Assembly (NCBI GenBank): GCA_026014725.1
Contig: JAOZHV010000026.1
Location: 1-64,000, forward strand
DNA from: Candidatus Bathyarchaeota archaeon
Lineage (GTDB): Archaea; Thermoproteota; Bathyarchaeia; Bathyarchaeales; Bathycorpusculaceae
DNA: 64,000 nucleotides
Reading direction: 5' to 3'
The notes under the pieces are model-generated. The model was not told the DNA's origin. It was given only the letters and a program-made list of their open reading frames with translations, and ran no database searches. A program made the translations under genes and the position numbers. Below, piece after piece: positions 35,534 to 45,185 of this stretch (positions are counted from its first letter, which is position 1; every line of letters begins with the position of its first letter).

Positions 35534-37656
35534 AGTTTGTATTAAAACGTGACTCTAAATTAGAACCCTTCGATCAAGAAAGAATAACAACCGCAATCTG
35601 GAAAGCCGCAAAAGCAGTGGGCGGAAAAGATAAGGAACAAGCCAAACGCATCAGCGATGAAGTCGTCGCTGAGTTACAGAGGTTATATGGCGACGATGGC
35701 GTGCCCACGGTTGAGGAAATCCAAGACATAGTAGAAAAACGCTTAATCGAAAACGGTCATGCCCAAACTGCTAAAGCATACATCCTCTACCGTAAACAGC
35801 ACAATGACATGCGCGAGTTAGCTGCGCTGTTGAGTTCTTCAGACATGGTAGACCAGTACCTTGAGGTTGAGGACTGGAGAGTAAAAGAAAATAGTAACAT
35901 GAGTTACTCATTGCAAGGCTTAAACAATTACCTCTCATCCACAGTTATAGCGAAATACTGGATATCACGGATTTACCCACAAAACATTGCTGAAGCACAC
36001 TTCTCAGGCGACATGCACATCCACGATTTAGGCGTGCTCGGACCTTACTGTGTCGGCTGGGACGTCAGTGACCTGTTGCTTTCAGGATTCGGCGGTGTAG
36101 CTGGCAAAATTGAGAGCAAGCCAGCAAAACATTTCCGCACAGCACTTGGGCAAGTGGTAAACTTCTTCTACACTCTGCAAGGTGAGGCAGCTGGCGCTCA
36201 AGCGTTCAGCAATTTTGACACTTATCTAGCACCGTTCATACGCTACGACAACTTGTCACAGAAAGATGTCGAACAGGCGCTACAGGAATTCTTTTTCAAC
36301 ATGAACGTACCCACTCGTGTAGGCTTCCAAACACCCTTCACAAATCTTACCCTTGACTTAACCGTGCCAGAATTCATGAAAGACGAAGCTGTACTATACA
36401 ACGGCAAAGTCACAGGAGACACCTACGGCAGCATGACTAAGGAGATGGAGATGTTCAACTTGGCCTTCGCTGAAGTCATGCAACAAGGCGACTCAAAGGG
36501 CAGAGTCTTCACTTTCCCAATACCCACATACAACATAACCAAAGACTTCAACTGGGATTCCCCTGTTTCGCAAGCAATATTCGAAGTTACCGCAAAGTAT
36601 GGTGTACCATACTTCTCAAACTTTGTCAACAGCGACATGAAACCCGAAGATGTACGCAGTATGTGTTGCCGTCTCCGAATAGACAACCGTGAACTACGCA
36701 AACGCGGAGGCGGTTTCTTCGGTGCCAACCCACTGACAGGCAGCATAGGCGTGGTAACACTCAACATTCCAAGAATCGGCTACTTATCCAAGAACGAGGA
36801 TGAATTCTTTGAACGCTTAGGCACGTTAATGGATATTGCAAAATCCAGCTTAGAGATCAAGCGCAAAGTGCTCGAAACATTCACTGAAAACGGCCTATAC
36901 CCGTATTCCAGACGTTACCTACGGCACGTTAAAGAAGGTTATGGCAAGTATTGGAAGAACCACTTCTCAACCATAGGCATAGTCGGAGTTAACGAAGCCA
37001 TCTTAAACCTTCTTGGCCAAAACATCGCGTCACGTGACGGTCAAGCTTTCGCAGTCAAAATCCTAACTTTCATGCGTAACCGCCTAGCCGATTATCAAGA
37101 GGAGACAGGTAGCATCTACAACCTTGAAGCCACTCCAGCCGAAGGCACATCTTACCGTCTTGCGCGCATAGATAAAAAACGCTACAGAGATATCATATTC
37201 GCCAACCAAAAACGCGTTGTTTCCGAGCACGCTGAACCATTCTACACTAACTCTTCACAGTTGCCGGTGGATTTTGCAGGTGATTTATTCGAAGCGTTAG
37301 AGCATCAGGAAACCTTGCAGTCACTCTACACTGGAGGCACAGTGTTTCATATTTTCCTAGGCGAACGCTTACACTCTTGGAAATCCGCTGCTGAACTGAT
37401 AAAGAAAGTTTCCTGGAACTCGCGCTTGCCCTACTTTACTTTGACGCCGACTTTCAGTATTTGCCCAAATCATGGCTACACTAGCGGTGAACACAAAACT
37501 TGCCCAGTTTGCGGAGCCAACTGTGAAGTCTACTCTCGCGTAGTCGGTTATCTGCGTCCCGTGGACCAATGGAATGATGGAAAGCAAGCAGAGTTTGCCA
37601 TGCGTAAAACCTTTGACAAATCAGCCGTAGTCGCCTCAGCCCCCATTATAGTTTAG
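35530..37656 (+). CDS. nrdD: Anaerobic (class III) ribonucleoside-triphosphate reductase
   Basis: The 708-residue enzyme reduces ribonucleotides to deoxyribonucleotides under anoxia by a glycyl radical. It has an N-terminal ATP-cone (about residues 1-95), the catalytic barrel, C-terminal zinc-site cysteines at residues 645, 658, 661 and 665, and the glycyl radical site in RVVGYL (G673). The radical is installed by the NrdG protein, encoded 16 bases downstream. It overlaps nrdR by 4 bases. Confidence 0.95.
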   Translation: MKFVLKRDSKLEPFDQERITTAIWKAAKAVGGKDKEQAKRISDEVVAELQRLYGDDGVPTVEEIQDIVEKRLIENGHAQTAKAYILYRKQHNDMRELAALLSSSDMVDQYLEVEDWRVKENSNMSYSLQGLNNYLSSTVIAKYWISRIYPQNIAEAHFSGDMHIHDLGVLGPYCVGWDVSDLLLSGFGGVAGKIESKPAKHFRTALGQVVNFFYTLQGEAAGAQAFSNFDTYLAPFIRYDNLSQKDVEQALQEFFFNMNVPTRVGFQTPFTNLTLDLTVPEFMKDEAVLYNGKVTGDTYGSMTKEMEMFNLAFAEVMQQGDSKGRVFTFPIPTYNITKDFNWDSPVSQAIFEVTAKYGVPYFSNFVNSDMKPEDVRSMCCRLRIDNRELRKRGGGFFGANPLTGSIGVVTLNIPRIGYLSKNEDEFFERLGTLMDIAKSSLEIKRKVLETFTENGLYPYSRRYLRHVKEGYGKYWKNHFSTIGIVGVNEAILNLLGQNIASRDGQAFAVKILTFMRNRLADYQEETGSIYNLEATPAEGTSYRLARIDKKRYRDIIFANQKRVVSEHAEPFYTNSSQLPVDFAGDLFEALEHQETLQSLYTGGTVFHIFLGERLHSWKSAAELIKKVSWNSRLPYFTLTPTFSICPNHGYTSGEHKTCPVCGANCEVYSRVVGYLRPVDQWNDGKQAEFAMRKTFDKSAVVASAPIIV

Positions 37657-37671
37657 GGTGAAAACGAAAAG

Positions 37672-38349
37672 ATGAAGTTTAGTGGACTACAAAAAACAAG
37701 TCTCGTGGATTACCCCGATAAAGTAGCCTCCGTGCTATTCACGCCAGGCTGTAACCTGCGTTGCCCATTCTGCCACAACTGGCGCATCGCAGTTGACCCC
37801 CAACCCCCATTTCTCCAAGAAGCTGCCGCATTGAAAATTCTTGAGGAACGCAAAAAATACGTTGATGCCGTGGTTGTAACAGGCGGCGAACCATGCATGC
37901 ACAAAGAACTGCCCAAATTCTTAGCAAAGCTCAAGGAACGAGGTTTCATGGTCAAGTTGGACACAAACGGCTTCTTCCCCGACATACTCGAAGAATGCCT
38001 AGCAAACGTGGATTACGTGGCAATGGACGTTAAGACCTGCCGAGAAAAATACAAGCTCTTAGGAGCAAGTGACACAACGGGGCTTATGCGCTCTATGGAA
38101 ATTTTGAAAATGGGAAAAGTGCCTTACGAATTCCGCACAACTGTCGTTCCAACCCTTGTTACTGCACAAGACGCTAACTCCATAGGCGAAATGGTGAAAG
38201 GCTCAAAAATACATGCACTTCAACAATTCGTTCCCCAAGACACACTCGACAAAGGGTTTGAAACACTCAAGCCCTACGCGCCAGAAACAATCACCCAATT
38301 CGCACAAATAATAGGCAAATACACAGAACACACCATCCTAAGAATCTAA
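37672..38349 (+). CDS. nrdG: Anaerobic ribonucleoside-triphosphate reductase activating protein (radical SAM)
   Basis: The 225-residue radical SAM enzyme has the cluster motif CNLRCPFC (Cys 27, 31 and 34) and the following TGGEPCMHKELPKFL. It generates the glycyl radical on NrdD. Length is longer than the E. coli NrdG (154) and fits the archaeal/clostridial NrdG2-like type. It ends the nrdR-nrdD-nrdG operon, 15 bases after nrdD. Confidence 0.93.
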   Translation: MKFSGLQKTSLVDYPDKVASVLFTPGCNLRCPFCHNWRIAVDPQPPFLQEAAALKILEERKKYVDAVVVTGGEPCMHKELPKFLAKLKERGFMVKLDTNGFFPDILEECLANVDYVAMDVKTCREKYKLLGASDTTGLMRSMEILKMGKVPYEFRTTVVPTLVTAQDANSIGEMVKGSKIHALQQFVPQDTLDKGFETLKPYAPETITQFAQIIGKYTEHTILRI

Positions 38350-38375
38350 CCCTTCTTCATCAGCACTCGCAACCT

Positions 38376-38395
38376 ACCCCTATAGGGATAGGGGT
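38376..38395. promoter_or_regulatory. Inverted repeat downstream of nrdG
   Basis: ACCCCTATAGGGATAGGGGT has 8-base perfect arms around a 4-base centre, 26 bases after the nrdG stop. It overlaps the left edge of repeat module 1 (38381-38416). It may be a transcript-end hairpin or a protein site. Confidence 0.45.
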
Positions 38396-38416
38396 CTGCG
38401 GCAAAGCAAGCAAACC
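38381..38416 (+). repeat. Dispersed intergenic repeat, module 1, copy B
   Basis: The segment TATAGGGATAGGGGTCTGCG then GCAAAGCAAGCAAACC aligns with the minus-strand copy at 21191-21234 and the plus-strand copy at 61639-61672. It is followed 20 bases later by module 2 on the same strand. Confidence 0.65.
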
Positions 38417-38436
38417 TTGCGTACAATCACATAGCT

Positions 38437-38482
38437 GCAACTGCTCGCAACAACCCCAACAACCAACAAGCAACCAAAACAA
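38437..38482 (+). repeat. Dispersed intergenic repeat, module 2, copy B
   Basis: It begins GCAACTGCTCGCAACAACCC and continues as a CAACCAACAAGCAACC tract. It aligns over about 45 bases with 18962-19014 (plus) and the minus strand of 61563-61619. Confidence 0.6.
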
Positions 38483-38495
38483 ACAAGACAAACAA

Positions 38496-40130
38496 TCAGT
38501 GCCTAAACTTAAGGTAGTAAACCGCTCCACCAGCCGCCAACGCACCAACCAACCCAATAATAATATAGAGTTGATACTTCACGTAAATCGGCGGCTCCTC
38601 CACCATCACCAGTAATTGTTCACTATCAGACCCCCAAAACGTTTGGGTCTCAACAAAACTTGCGACAACACTCCAAGGACCTGCAGAATCAGGACAAAAA
38701 CTCCCCGTAAACGTCCCGTTCCGACTAACAGGACAATCTACTTTTTGAGTACTATTACTGGCAAAAAACTGTATTGCAACTGATGACTTGTTATCGTTAG
38801 GCAATAGAGTTCCTGCAACCGTTATGTTTTCTCCCAAAAATATCTTCTCTTTCTCTAAAGCAATTTTCAAAATAGGCTGTTCCTTCACGGAATACTTACC
38901 TGATGCTGTAAGATTATTCATCAACACGTCATTTGCAACTATCTGATACTGCACCAGCGTACCCGCAAGTTGACCTGGAATCGTGGCGTTACAAGTTTGA
39001 TTGCTGATTGTCATTTCAAGGACATCAGTTTTGTTCGACTTGTTTGTGGTGTACGATAGTTGCGCTTTCTCTAATGAAACGTTAGCGCCATAAACGTAGG
39101 CAATATTGGTTGGTTTACCAGTGGTGACTCTAGACTGAAAACCAAGCGGTGACAAGGTTGCGTCATCAAAACTGGTTTTAAACATAAACTCTACTTCACC
39201 TGCACCTTCTTCCCCGATAAGCACCAACTGATAGAGCTTTGCCCCAGCGACATTAGACGTATAATTTAGAAACATTGACTGCCCCATGTATTCACAGCTG
39301 GCATAGACGACGCCACGGTAGCCTTCAGTCTCAAAGTTATAGCCGCCCATGCGACCGCTAACGTTTCCATATAATCCTGGCTCCCACGGCAACGGATAGG
39401 AGTTCACGCGTAACGATTTAGCGTCATTCATCAGGTAGAGCCTAGCCTCATACATATCTAATGTTTGGGGAACCTTGATGTATACTTCTACTTTTGAACT
39501 GTTAGTTAGAAACTCGTAAGCCCAAGCAGTACGAAGTCTAGGTAAACTATTGGAATCCTTGCCTTCAATAGACGTAGTGAACCACTGGTTGCACTCCAAG
39601 TTTTCAATTATCATAAAAGTGGCTTGCTGAGAACCTTGACTTTCCCGTGGATCATTTTTTATAACAAACGAGTAGTTGCCCGACTGCTTAGGTATGAAAA
39701 ATAAATCATCGTTTGCTGTACGTAAATGCTCTGGAAAGCCTGCCGCTTCGGTGTGAGAGCTCTCTAACGTTCCCTGCGGATTAAAAACGTAGATATCATA
39801 ATCCGTTTTCGCCGTCGCAGAGGTATCTACCCATGCTCCATAACAGTAAATATGGTAAGTGTGCCCTTCCTGCAAGGGACAAGTGACTGTTAGATTTTGA
39901 CCGATTGGTATCGAGTTTTCATTTATTAGCACTGGAAAAATTGGTTTATCAACCATTACATACTTTGCCAAGGTTTCAGGATCAACATAGGTATGTACAT
40001 GATTAATGTATTCTGAAGTATTGGTTAATTGTAGGCTATAACCTTGCGCCAAAAAGAGGGGGCTAATGACGACTACTAAAAGTATTATTGATAGTTTTTT
40101 AGGGGGGAGATTCTTCTTTTTTAGGCGCAA
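38496..40130 (-). CDS. Large exported surface protein with C-terminal membrane anchor
   Basis: The 544-residue protein has a signal peptide (about residues 11-33), a long beta-rich ectodomain with many N-x-S/T sequons and repeat-like blocks (VHTYVDPETLAKYVMVDKPIFPVL, NPQGTLESSHTEAAGFPEHL, GRMGGYNFETEGYRGVVYASCEYMGQ), and a C-terminal helix with basic tail (IIGLVGALAAGGAVYYLKFRH). It should be tethered outside the cell. No family is recognised. It is divergent from the pilin gene at 40525, so it may be part of the surface appendage region. Confidence 0.65.
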   Translation of the reverse strand: MRLKKKNLPPKKLSIILLVVVISPLFLAQGYSLQLTNTSEYINHVHTYVDPETLAKYVMVDKPIFPVLINENSIPIGQNLTVTCPLQEGHTYHIYCYGAWVDTSATAKTDYDIYVFNPQGTLESSHTEAAGFPEHLRTANDDLFFIPKQSGNYSFVIKNDPRESQGSQQATFMIIENLECNQWFTTSIEGKDSNSLPRLRTAWAYEFLTNSSKVEVYIKVPQTLDMYEARLYLMNDAKSLRVNSYPLPWEPGLYGNVSGRMGGYNFETEGYRGVVYASCEYMGQSMFLNYTSNVAGAKLYQLVLIGEEGAGEVEFMFKTSFDDATLSPLGFQSRVTTGKPTNIAYVYGANVSLEKAQLSYTTNKSNKTDVLEMTISNQTCNATIPGQLAGTLVQYQIVANDVLMNNLTASGKYSVKEQPILKIALEKEKIFLGENITVAGTLLPNDNKSSVAIQFFASNSTQKVDCPVSRNGTFTGSFCPDSAGPWSVVASFVETQTFWGSDSEQLLVMVEEPPIYVKYQLYIIIGLVGALAAGGAVYYLKFRH

Positions 40131-40524
40131 GGCTACCAGCCTACAATCACTCTGTATAGTGCGCCATGGTTAACAATAATAGTTATGAAGAGTAAATCTT
40201 TATTTTCTAAACTGATTCAAAATAAATGGTTCTTGTTTTTTGAGTTTATTATAACTTGAAAATTGGTTTTAGTCGCGCTTCATAGAATCATGGTTCTTAC
40301 AATACAGTTACAGGCATGTTTAACTTTAGTGGTTTATTGTTGATTCAGATTTTTGAGCTTACTTTATTGTAAATAGTTAAAAGAAGTATATCGTGTATTA
40401 AATCTCGCTACAGAAGACATTTATAAGTAAAACACCAATGGCTATTTCAAAGATGAGGTCACATGACAAACAAAAAACCTCAAACTAAAAAAAGAGCCTT
40501 AAAAAGGGGAGGTGAACGGAAACA
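40131..40524. other. 394-base divergent intergenic region (surface protein / pilin)
   Basis: The region is AT-rich. The right end has the pilin promoter: TATA element TTTATAAG (about 40419-40427), a likely transcript start near 40450, a 21-codon leader frame (40463-40528) and the ribosome-binding sequence GGGGAGGTGA (40506-40515) before the pilin ATG. Nothing else is seen in the left 250 bases apart from promoter-like AT tracts for the surface protein. Confidence 0.6.
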
Positions 40525-40528
40525 ATGA
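40463..40528 (+). CDS. Short leader frame coupled to pilin 1 (21 codons)
   Basis: An ATG-started frame inside the pilin leader reads MTNKKPQTKKRALKRGGERK and ends one codon later at a TGA that overlaps the pilin start as ATGA. The product would be strongly basic. The pilin ribosome-binding sequence GGGGAGGTGA lies within it. Overlapping stop and start make translational coupling or an attenuator-like role possible. It may also be chance in a low-complexity leader. Confidence 0.35.
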   Translation: MTNKKPQTKKRALKRGGERKQ

Positions 40529-41163
40529 ACTATAATTCTTACCGCAGATTGATGAAAAACAAGTATGCCCTCAGCACAGTCGTAACCACTCTCATCATCC
40601 TCGTCATCTCAGTTTTGCTGGCTAGCGTAGTCACATACTTCGCAATAAACGTCGTCAGCACTCGTGTCCAAGAAGAAAGTCTGCACTTAACAAAGCAACA
40701 CATATGGCACAACCCTACAGCAACTGCAGGATCTGCAGATTACACTATAGGATCACTCATGGTCATTAACACTGGTGGCAGAGACATCGTAATAGACAAG
40801 TTAGCTGTTAGAGGACAGGAAGCTCCATGGAACGACGCAGTTACTGGCAAATTCGTCCTATACAAGATTACTACAGACCCGATATCATCTGACTTCCAAT
40901 TCATAAGCACATTTACAAGAACCCCAATAAATCCAGACGACAACGTGATAACAATGGGTGGTGACTCTTACAAGCTAGAAGTTGCTGAAAACGATCTGGT
41001 GCTTCCATCAGGATGTACCATGCTAATATACATCGTTAACCCAGACAGCATTACCATTAACGACATTGGTCTAACTGTTAGCATTACACTATATACAGCA
41101 CAGGCAATGTACTACAGAGAAGCTAACGTGCAAGCATACGCTACGGGCACTGGTTCCAGTTAA
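40525..41163 (+). CDS. Type IV pilin-like protein with class III signal peptide, copy 1
   Basis: The 212-residue protein starts MNYNSYRRLMKNKYALSTVV, a basic leader followed by a hydrophobic N-terminal helix (TTLIILVISVLLASVVTYFAI), as for prepilin-peptidase substrates. The mature head has a conserved block NTGGRDIVIDKLAVRGQE and C-terminal PDSITINDIGLTV...AQAMYYREANVQAYA. It should be a major or minor pilus subunit. Copy 2 is at 51653. It has a good TATA box and SD. A T-rich terminator follows. Confidence 0.85.
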   Translation: MNYNSYRRLMKNKYALSTVVTTLIILVISVLLASVVTYFAINVVSTRVQEESLHLTKQHIWHNPTATAGSADYTIGSLMVINTGGRDIVIDKLAVRGQEAPWNDAVTGKFVLYKITTDPISSDFQFISTFTRTPINPDDNVITMGGDSYKLEVAENDLVLPSGCTMLIYIVNPDSITINDIGLTVSITLYTAQAMYYREANVQAYATGTGSS

Positions 41164-41179
41164 ACCAGTCAAATACCCT

Positions 41180-41211
41180 TCTTTATTCTAATTTATTTTT
41201 TAATTAACTTT
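41180..41211 (+). terminator. T-rich terminator after pilin 1
   Basis: CTTTATTCTAATTTATTTTT continues as TAATTAACTTT about 20 bases after the pilin stop. Archaeal transcripts often end in such T-rich tracts. A similar tract follows pilin 2. Confidence 0.5.
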
Positions 41212-41324
41212 CGATATGCTAGCGCAAGTGTTAATCAGTAAACTTAGTTTGGCAATCTTCATGGTAGACTTGATGCGAAGAAGTAAGGAGTGCGCCTCTT
41301 CACAACTCTGTTATTTCTTTATTG

Positions 41325-44300
41325 TTACTTTTTGAAGCTCAATGACACATTCGATGCAAGTAAATACGCTGCAAATAGTCCAAAAGACAATTGGAACAGA
41401 CCACTTATATTCAAGAACTGACTCTCCATGAAACTACCAAAAGAATTCCACAAATATGTAGGCATCAAAACATTTGATGCAGTTATCATATAGCCAGTAA
41501 TTATCTGTGCATTGTATACCATAATCAATCCAAAAAGGATTGCGAAAAATCCAAAACAGCACCCAATTATTCCCCTTAGTTTTCTGTTGCCAATAGTCAT
41601 TCCGCCAAACCCTAATCCCCCCAGAGCCCCACAGAATATGAGAGCCAAGCCGAAGTAGTTCTGTGCTACTGTTGTTATTGCCCACATCATTAGGCCAGCG
41701 ATGAAGATTCCAATTATGCCGCCCAAGAACCCTGAATGTATATGTTTTATTCCTTCTTGTTTTGAGTCACAGAAGTTTTGCAGTTGTGTGGTCTCTGTAG
41801 AGATATCGAGTTTTTTACCACTCGTTATTGAAAAAACAGTAATGGTGTAAAGCGACAATGTAATCAACAATATGCCGGCAATATTATCATTTAACCAAAC
41901 TTCACCATTCAAAAACGAAGTTAAATTGAATAAAATAATCAATGTTAAAGAAACAATCAACAAAGCCTTCATAAATAAACTAGCAACTTTCTCGGCTGTG
42001 ATAAGCTTGCCACGAATGACATAAACTGGTGCTAGAACTACTGGACCGAACAAAACAAGCAAATTTACAATAATCAATAACGAAAACATCAATGACATAA
42101 ACCAGAGAAACTGGTTATTCATCAATGCTAACGCACAGAACAAGCCTCCACTATAGATAGCATAAATCAAAATCAAGGAAAGCCCACTTAATCCAAGTAG
42201 TTCAATTAATGTGGTGGTCAACATCCCATTTTTTAGTTCAGAGTAGAATTGTTTACCAACGAATATTCCAAGCGCTATAAACGAGCATAGTACAAATAAT
42301 AGTAATATTGTACTGTTATAGTTAAGCGAGAACTGGGTGCCAGTTAATACTTGATTTTCCATGTAATTCCCATCGTCAGTAAAGATTGGTTGGTGCTGAA
42401 AAACGGTTGTCTGGGAGGCAGAGAAGAAAAATGCAAAAATAACTATGGTTAACAGTCCACATGCGATTAATAAAAATAGTATTTTTCGGCTCTTTGGTGG
42501 CAGTGAGTTTAGGTTACCGACAATTTTAGTAAACAAGAATCCAATGAATCCGAGAATTTTTCCCCAGAGCAAACAAGTAAGTGATGCTATAGTGATGCTT
42601 ACTCCAAATAGAAGTATCGCCGTGTTAAATATTCCTGAAAATACACCGTAAGGACTCAAACTCTTCGGAACCACGTTAATCCCTATTAATGCCAATACTG
42701 TGATTATTACTCCAAAAACGGTCAATGAACATAATGTATAGCTGACCAAGTTTTTCTTGCCTTTAGAACCAGCATACACTGCCATACACAAAAGGATAAG
42801 TGCCACAAAAAAAACGATGTATAAATTCAATGTTTGAGTAGCAACTGAGAAAACAGCGTTTACATTAAATGGGCCACGCTCTACACGAAAAGCTGTCACG
42901 TTTAAAAACTTCATAAACGCGGTTGAACTATCATCTGAGCGAACCCAGAATGGACTATAAGATTGACTAAAGACGACATATGCAGGTTCTGAAAAGTTGC
43001 CGGATACGGATATGCTGTTAAAGTCTTGTTTGTAATCGATTCTTTCTTCAAGGAGCAGGTCAGAAAAATTTTCTAACGTAAGGTTTGCTATGCTCAGGTT
43101 TTGGTTATTATCTTTAAGTGCGAAAACGTTGCCTTTGAAATAGAGGTTTTCATATACTATTGAATGTTCATCTTCATGAACTGTGGCAAAAAATTGGGAT
43201 GCATTATCAAAATAGCTGATATATTCGGAAGATTTGGTGAAATTAGTTTCAATCAGAATATATTTGACGCCGCAAATTGTTGCGAGCAAAGTGAAATTGC
43301 CAGGATCTTGTTCTGCCTTTAATGTATCAAACTTTTTGTTTAATGTCGAATAAAGCTCGCTTGCTGGTGGATAAGACCTTAATGCAATTACTGATTCTCC
43401 TACTATTTCATGGTTGATTAGGGAAGATTCATAATTTGTGTACCCCCAGACCACAGGGTATTTCAGGATACGAAAATCGTCCGACTGGTTTTGAATAAAC
43501 TGATGGCCACCTGTTAATTCTGGTAGAGGAGATATACCCGGGGAAACTCCAACGGTAATGTCAGCAAAGACGATGGTGGCTACCGCGATGATTAATAAAG
43601 TATTGAAAAATTTTGTTTTTTTCCCTGTTGACTTAAACCAATAGAATTTATTTTGCAGAAACTCAGATAGACAGAGCAATCCGTACCCTGCGCACATGCA
43701 GATTGAAAAAATTACAATAATTTGAGTTCTAGAAGGGACTCTGACAAATAATGTTGTTACTAATTCTGCTAATGGTGTTCCTATGGCTATAAAAAAGAAA
43801 AAAACTAGAACAAGCAGGTGGAAAAAATAGTTTTGGAGATTCGTCTTTAACTGGGTTTTCCTGAAGGTTTTGTGTAAGAATAAGGGAACAAGCGCGATTG
43901 CAAAGAGGGATACCCCAAGGTAGAGTGATGTTATTTGTGATATGAATCCATCAGGTATAGAACCGGAATTTCTAATAAAAAAAAGGAACGGCGGTGAATT
44001 GTACTTTTCTGGGATGCTCATAACGGAAAGTGCGTTAGTATTTTGAATTAAGGTGAAACTAATCAAGAAGGGTGCGCAGAATAGAGAAAAAAGAATAGCG
44101 CATTCCACTATACGTTTTAAAATAGCGTTCCTTTGTACCCAAGAAGGGTTAATAATTAATTGGTATACAATTCTCAGCAGAATATAGAAAATGGCAAAGA
44201 TTGTAACCTGCAAGTCACCGAGGAATAATGAAATTAAGGAAATTGTTGCGTAACTCATATTTTTTCTGTTGGGAAAAGAGAACATTTTCTCAAAAAGAAG

Positions 44301-44942
44301 AAAAACCCCTGGCATTAAGGCTGCAGCCAATATAAAACCAATGTGCCCATTGTTTATATGTGAAAAATAGAACGTGCAAAACGAGTAACCTACCGAGAAT
44401 ATCCAAGCGATTGCTGTTTTTTTGAAATAATAGGCTGCTAATTTGAATGATAAAACCTGAGAAACGACTAAAGTAGCTAAAACAAAAACTTTCAGCCAAA
44501 AAATCGGGTCGTTTAAAATGAGGTTTAAAATGAGAAATGAGGTGTGCGGAATATTTGGGATATTACTAACGTTGTAAAAAGTGGCTACTGATCCACCATA
44601 AAAATTAAACAACCAAAAGGTACCAAAAGGTAAATGACCTGAATTAATAATCCCAAGGTTATTAACAACAATCGACAGAGATTGAAACCCATCGCTGGTT
44701 CCAACACCTATCATGAAGGTGCTTGGAGAAAAAATAAACCGCCCAGCATACCATAAAGTAAACACCAAAGACAAAAAAGCAAAAAGTAAAACCTGCTTGT
44801 TTTCCCAAAGTTTTTTCGAAGCAGACATTCTCTTGCTGGAAGCTACTGTAAGTTCAACTTTCGAACTTAGTGAATTGCATTCTCGCTGATTATTGGTGAA
44901 TGCAGATTCTTCCATCATAGCTTCTCCTTGAATGGAGTTCAT
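41325..44942 (-). CDS. Very large polytopic membrane protein, YfhO/GT-C-like (1205 aa)
   Basis: The protein has over 20 predicted membrane helices. It starts with a soluble N-terminus of about 45 residues, then helices of GT-C style, a central soluble section (about residues 500-680; LPELTGGHQFIQNQSDDFRILKYPVVWGYTN and SQSYSPFWVRSDDSSTAFMKF, the latter typical of the YfhO C-terminal part), and then a second helical half. YfhO-like proteins are glycosyltransferase-like; no clear DXD is certain here. It is the first gene of the glycan-type region and divergent from the epimerase. Function is unknown. Confidence 0.7.
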   Translation of the reverse strand: MNSIQGEAMMEESAFTNNQRECNSLSSKVELTVASSKRMSASKKLWENKQVLLFAFLSLVFTLWYAGRFIFSPSTFMIGVGTSDGFQSLSIVVNNLGIINSGHLPFGTFWLFNFYGGSVATFYNVSNIPNIPHTSFLILNLILNDPIFWLKVFVLATLVVSQVLSFKLAAYYFKKTAIAWIFSVGYSFCTFYFSHINNGHIGFILAAALMPGVFLLFEKMFSFPNRKNMSYATISLISLFLGDLQVTIFAIFYILLRIVYQLIINPSWVQRNAILKRIVECAILFSLFCAPFLISFTLIQNTNALSVMSIPEKYNSPPFLFFIRNSGSIPDGFISQITSLYLGVSLFAIALVPLFLHKTFRKTQLKTNLQNYFFHLLVLVFFFFIAIGTPLAELVTTLFVRVPSRTQIIVIFSICMCAGYGLLCLSEFLQNKFYWFKSTGKKTKFFNTLLIIAVATIVFADITVGVSPGISPLPELTGGHQFIQNQSDDFRILKYPVVWGYTNYESSLINHEIVGESVIALRSYPPASELYSTLNKKFDTLKAEQDPGNFTLLATICGVKYILIETNFTKSSEYISYFDNASQFFATVHEDEHSIVYENLYFKGNVFALKDNNQNLSIANLTLENFSDLLLEERIDYKQDFNSISVSGNFSEPAYVVFSQSYSPFWVRSDDSSTAFMKFLNVTAFRVERGPFNVNAVFSVATQTLNLYIVFFVALILLCMAVYAGSKGKKNLVSYTLCSLTVFGVIITVLALIGINVVPKSLSPYGVFSGIFNTAILLFGVSITIASLTCLLWGKILGFIGFLFTKIVGNLNSLPPKSRKILFLLIACGLLTIVIFAFFFSASQTTVFQHQPIFTDDGNYMENQVLTGTQFSLNYNSTILLLFVLCSFIALGIFVGKQFYSELKNGMLTTTLIELLGLSGLSLILIYAIYSGGLFCALALMNNQFLWFMSLMFSLLIIVNLLVLFGPVVLAPVYVIRGKLITAEKVASLFMKALLIVSLTLIILFNLTSFLNGEVWLNDNIAGILLITLSLYTITVFSITSGKKLDISTETTQLQNFCDSKQEGIKHIHSGFLGGIIGIFIAGLMMWAITTVAQNYFGLALIFCGALGGLGFGGMTIGNRKLRGIIGCCFGFFAILFGLIMVYNAQIITGYMITASNVLMPTYLWNSFGSFMESQFLNISGLFQLSFGLFAAYLLASNVSLSFKK

Positions 44943-45125
44943 TCTTGCTTTTTAATTAATATAGAGATTATGAAGTACAAATCAGTATTAGCGGTTCAAT
45001 AGCTGGTCAAGTGGGGGGATTCGATGCTGTAGATAAATGTCCAACTTAGACCTTGGAAGTCCAGCCTTTTTCTGTATGATACCACCATGACACCGTATGG
45101 CTTTGTCTGTGTACCGTATTACACA

Positions 45126-45140
45126 CTTATTTAAAATAAA
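45126..45140 (+). promoter_or_regulatory. TATA-like promoter of the glycan gene cluster
   Basis: CTTATTTAAAATAAAC lies about 55 bases before the GTG start at 45186. The remaining 240 bases up to the YfhO-like gene show nothing else clear. Confidence 0.4.
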
Positions 45141-45185
45141 CATCCTGATTCATTACCTTGAATATACAAAGTCGAGGTAGTTGCA

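Noticed and set aside
38360-38557. 65-residue minus-strand open frame overlapping repeats
   Set aside because: It covers repeat modules 1 and 2 and the 3' end of the surface-protein gene in another frame; no family.
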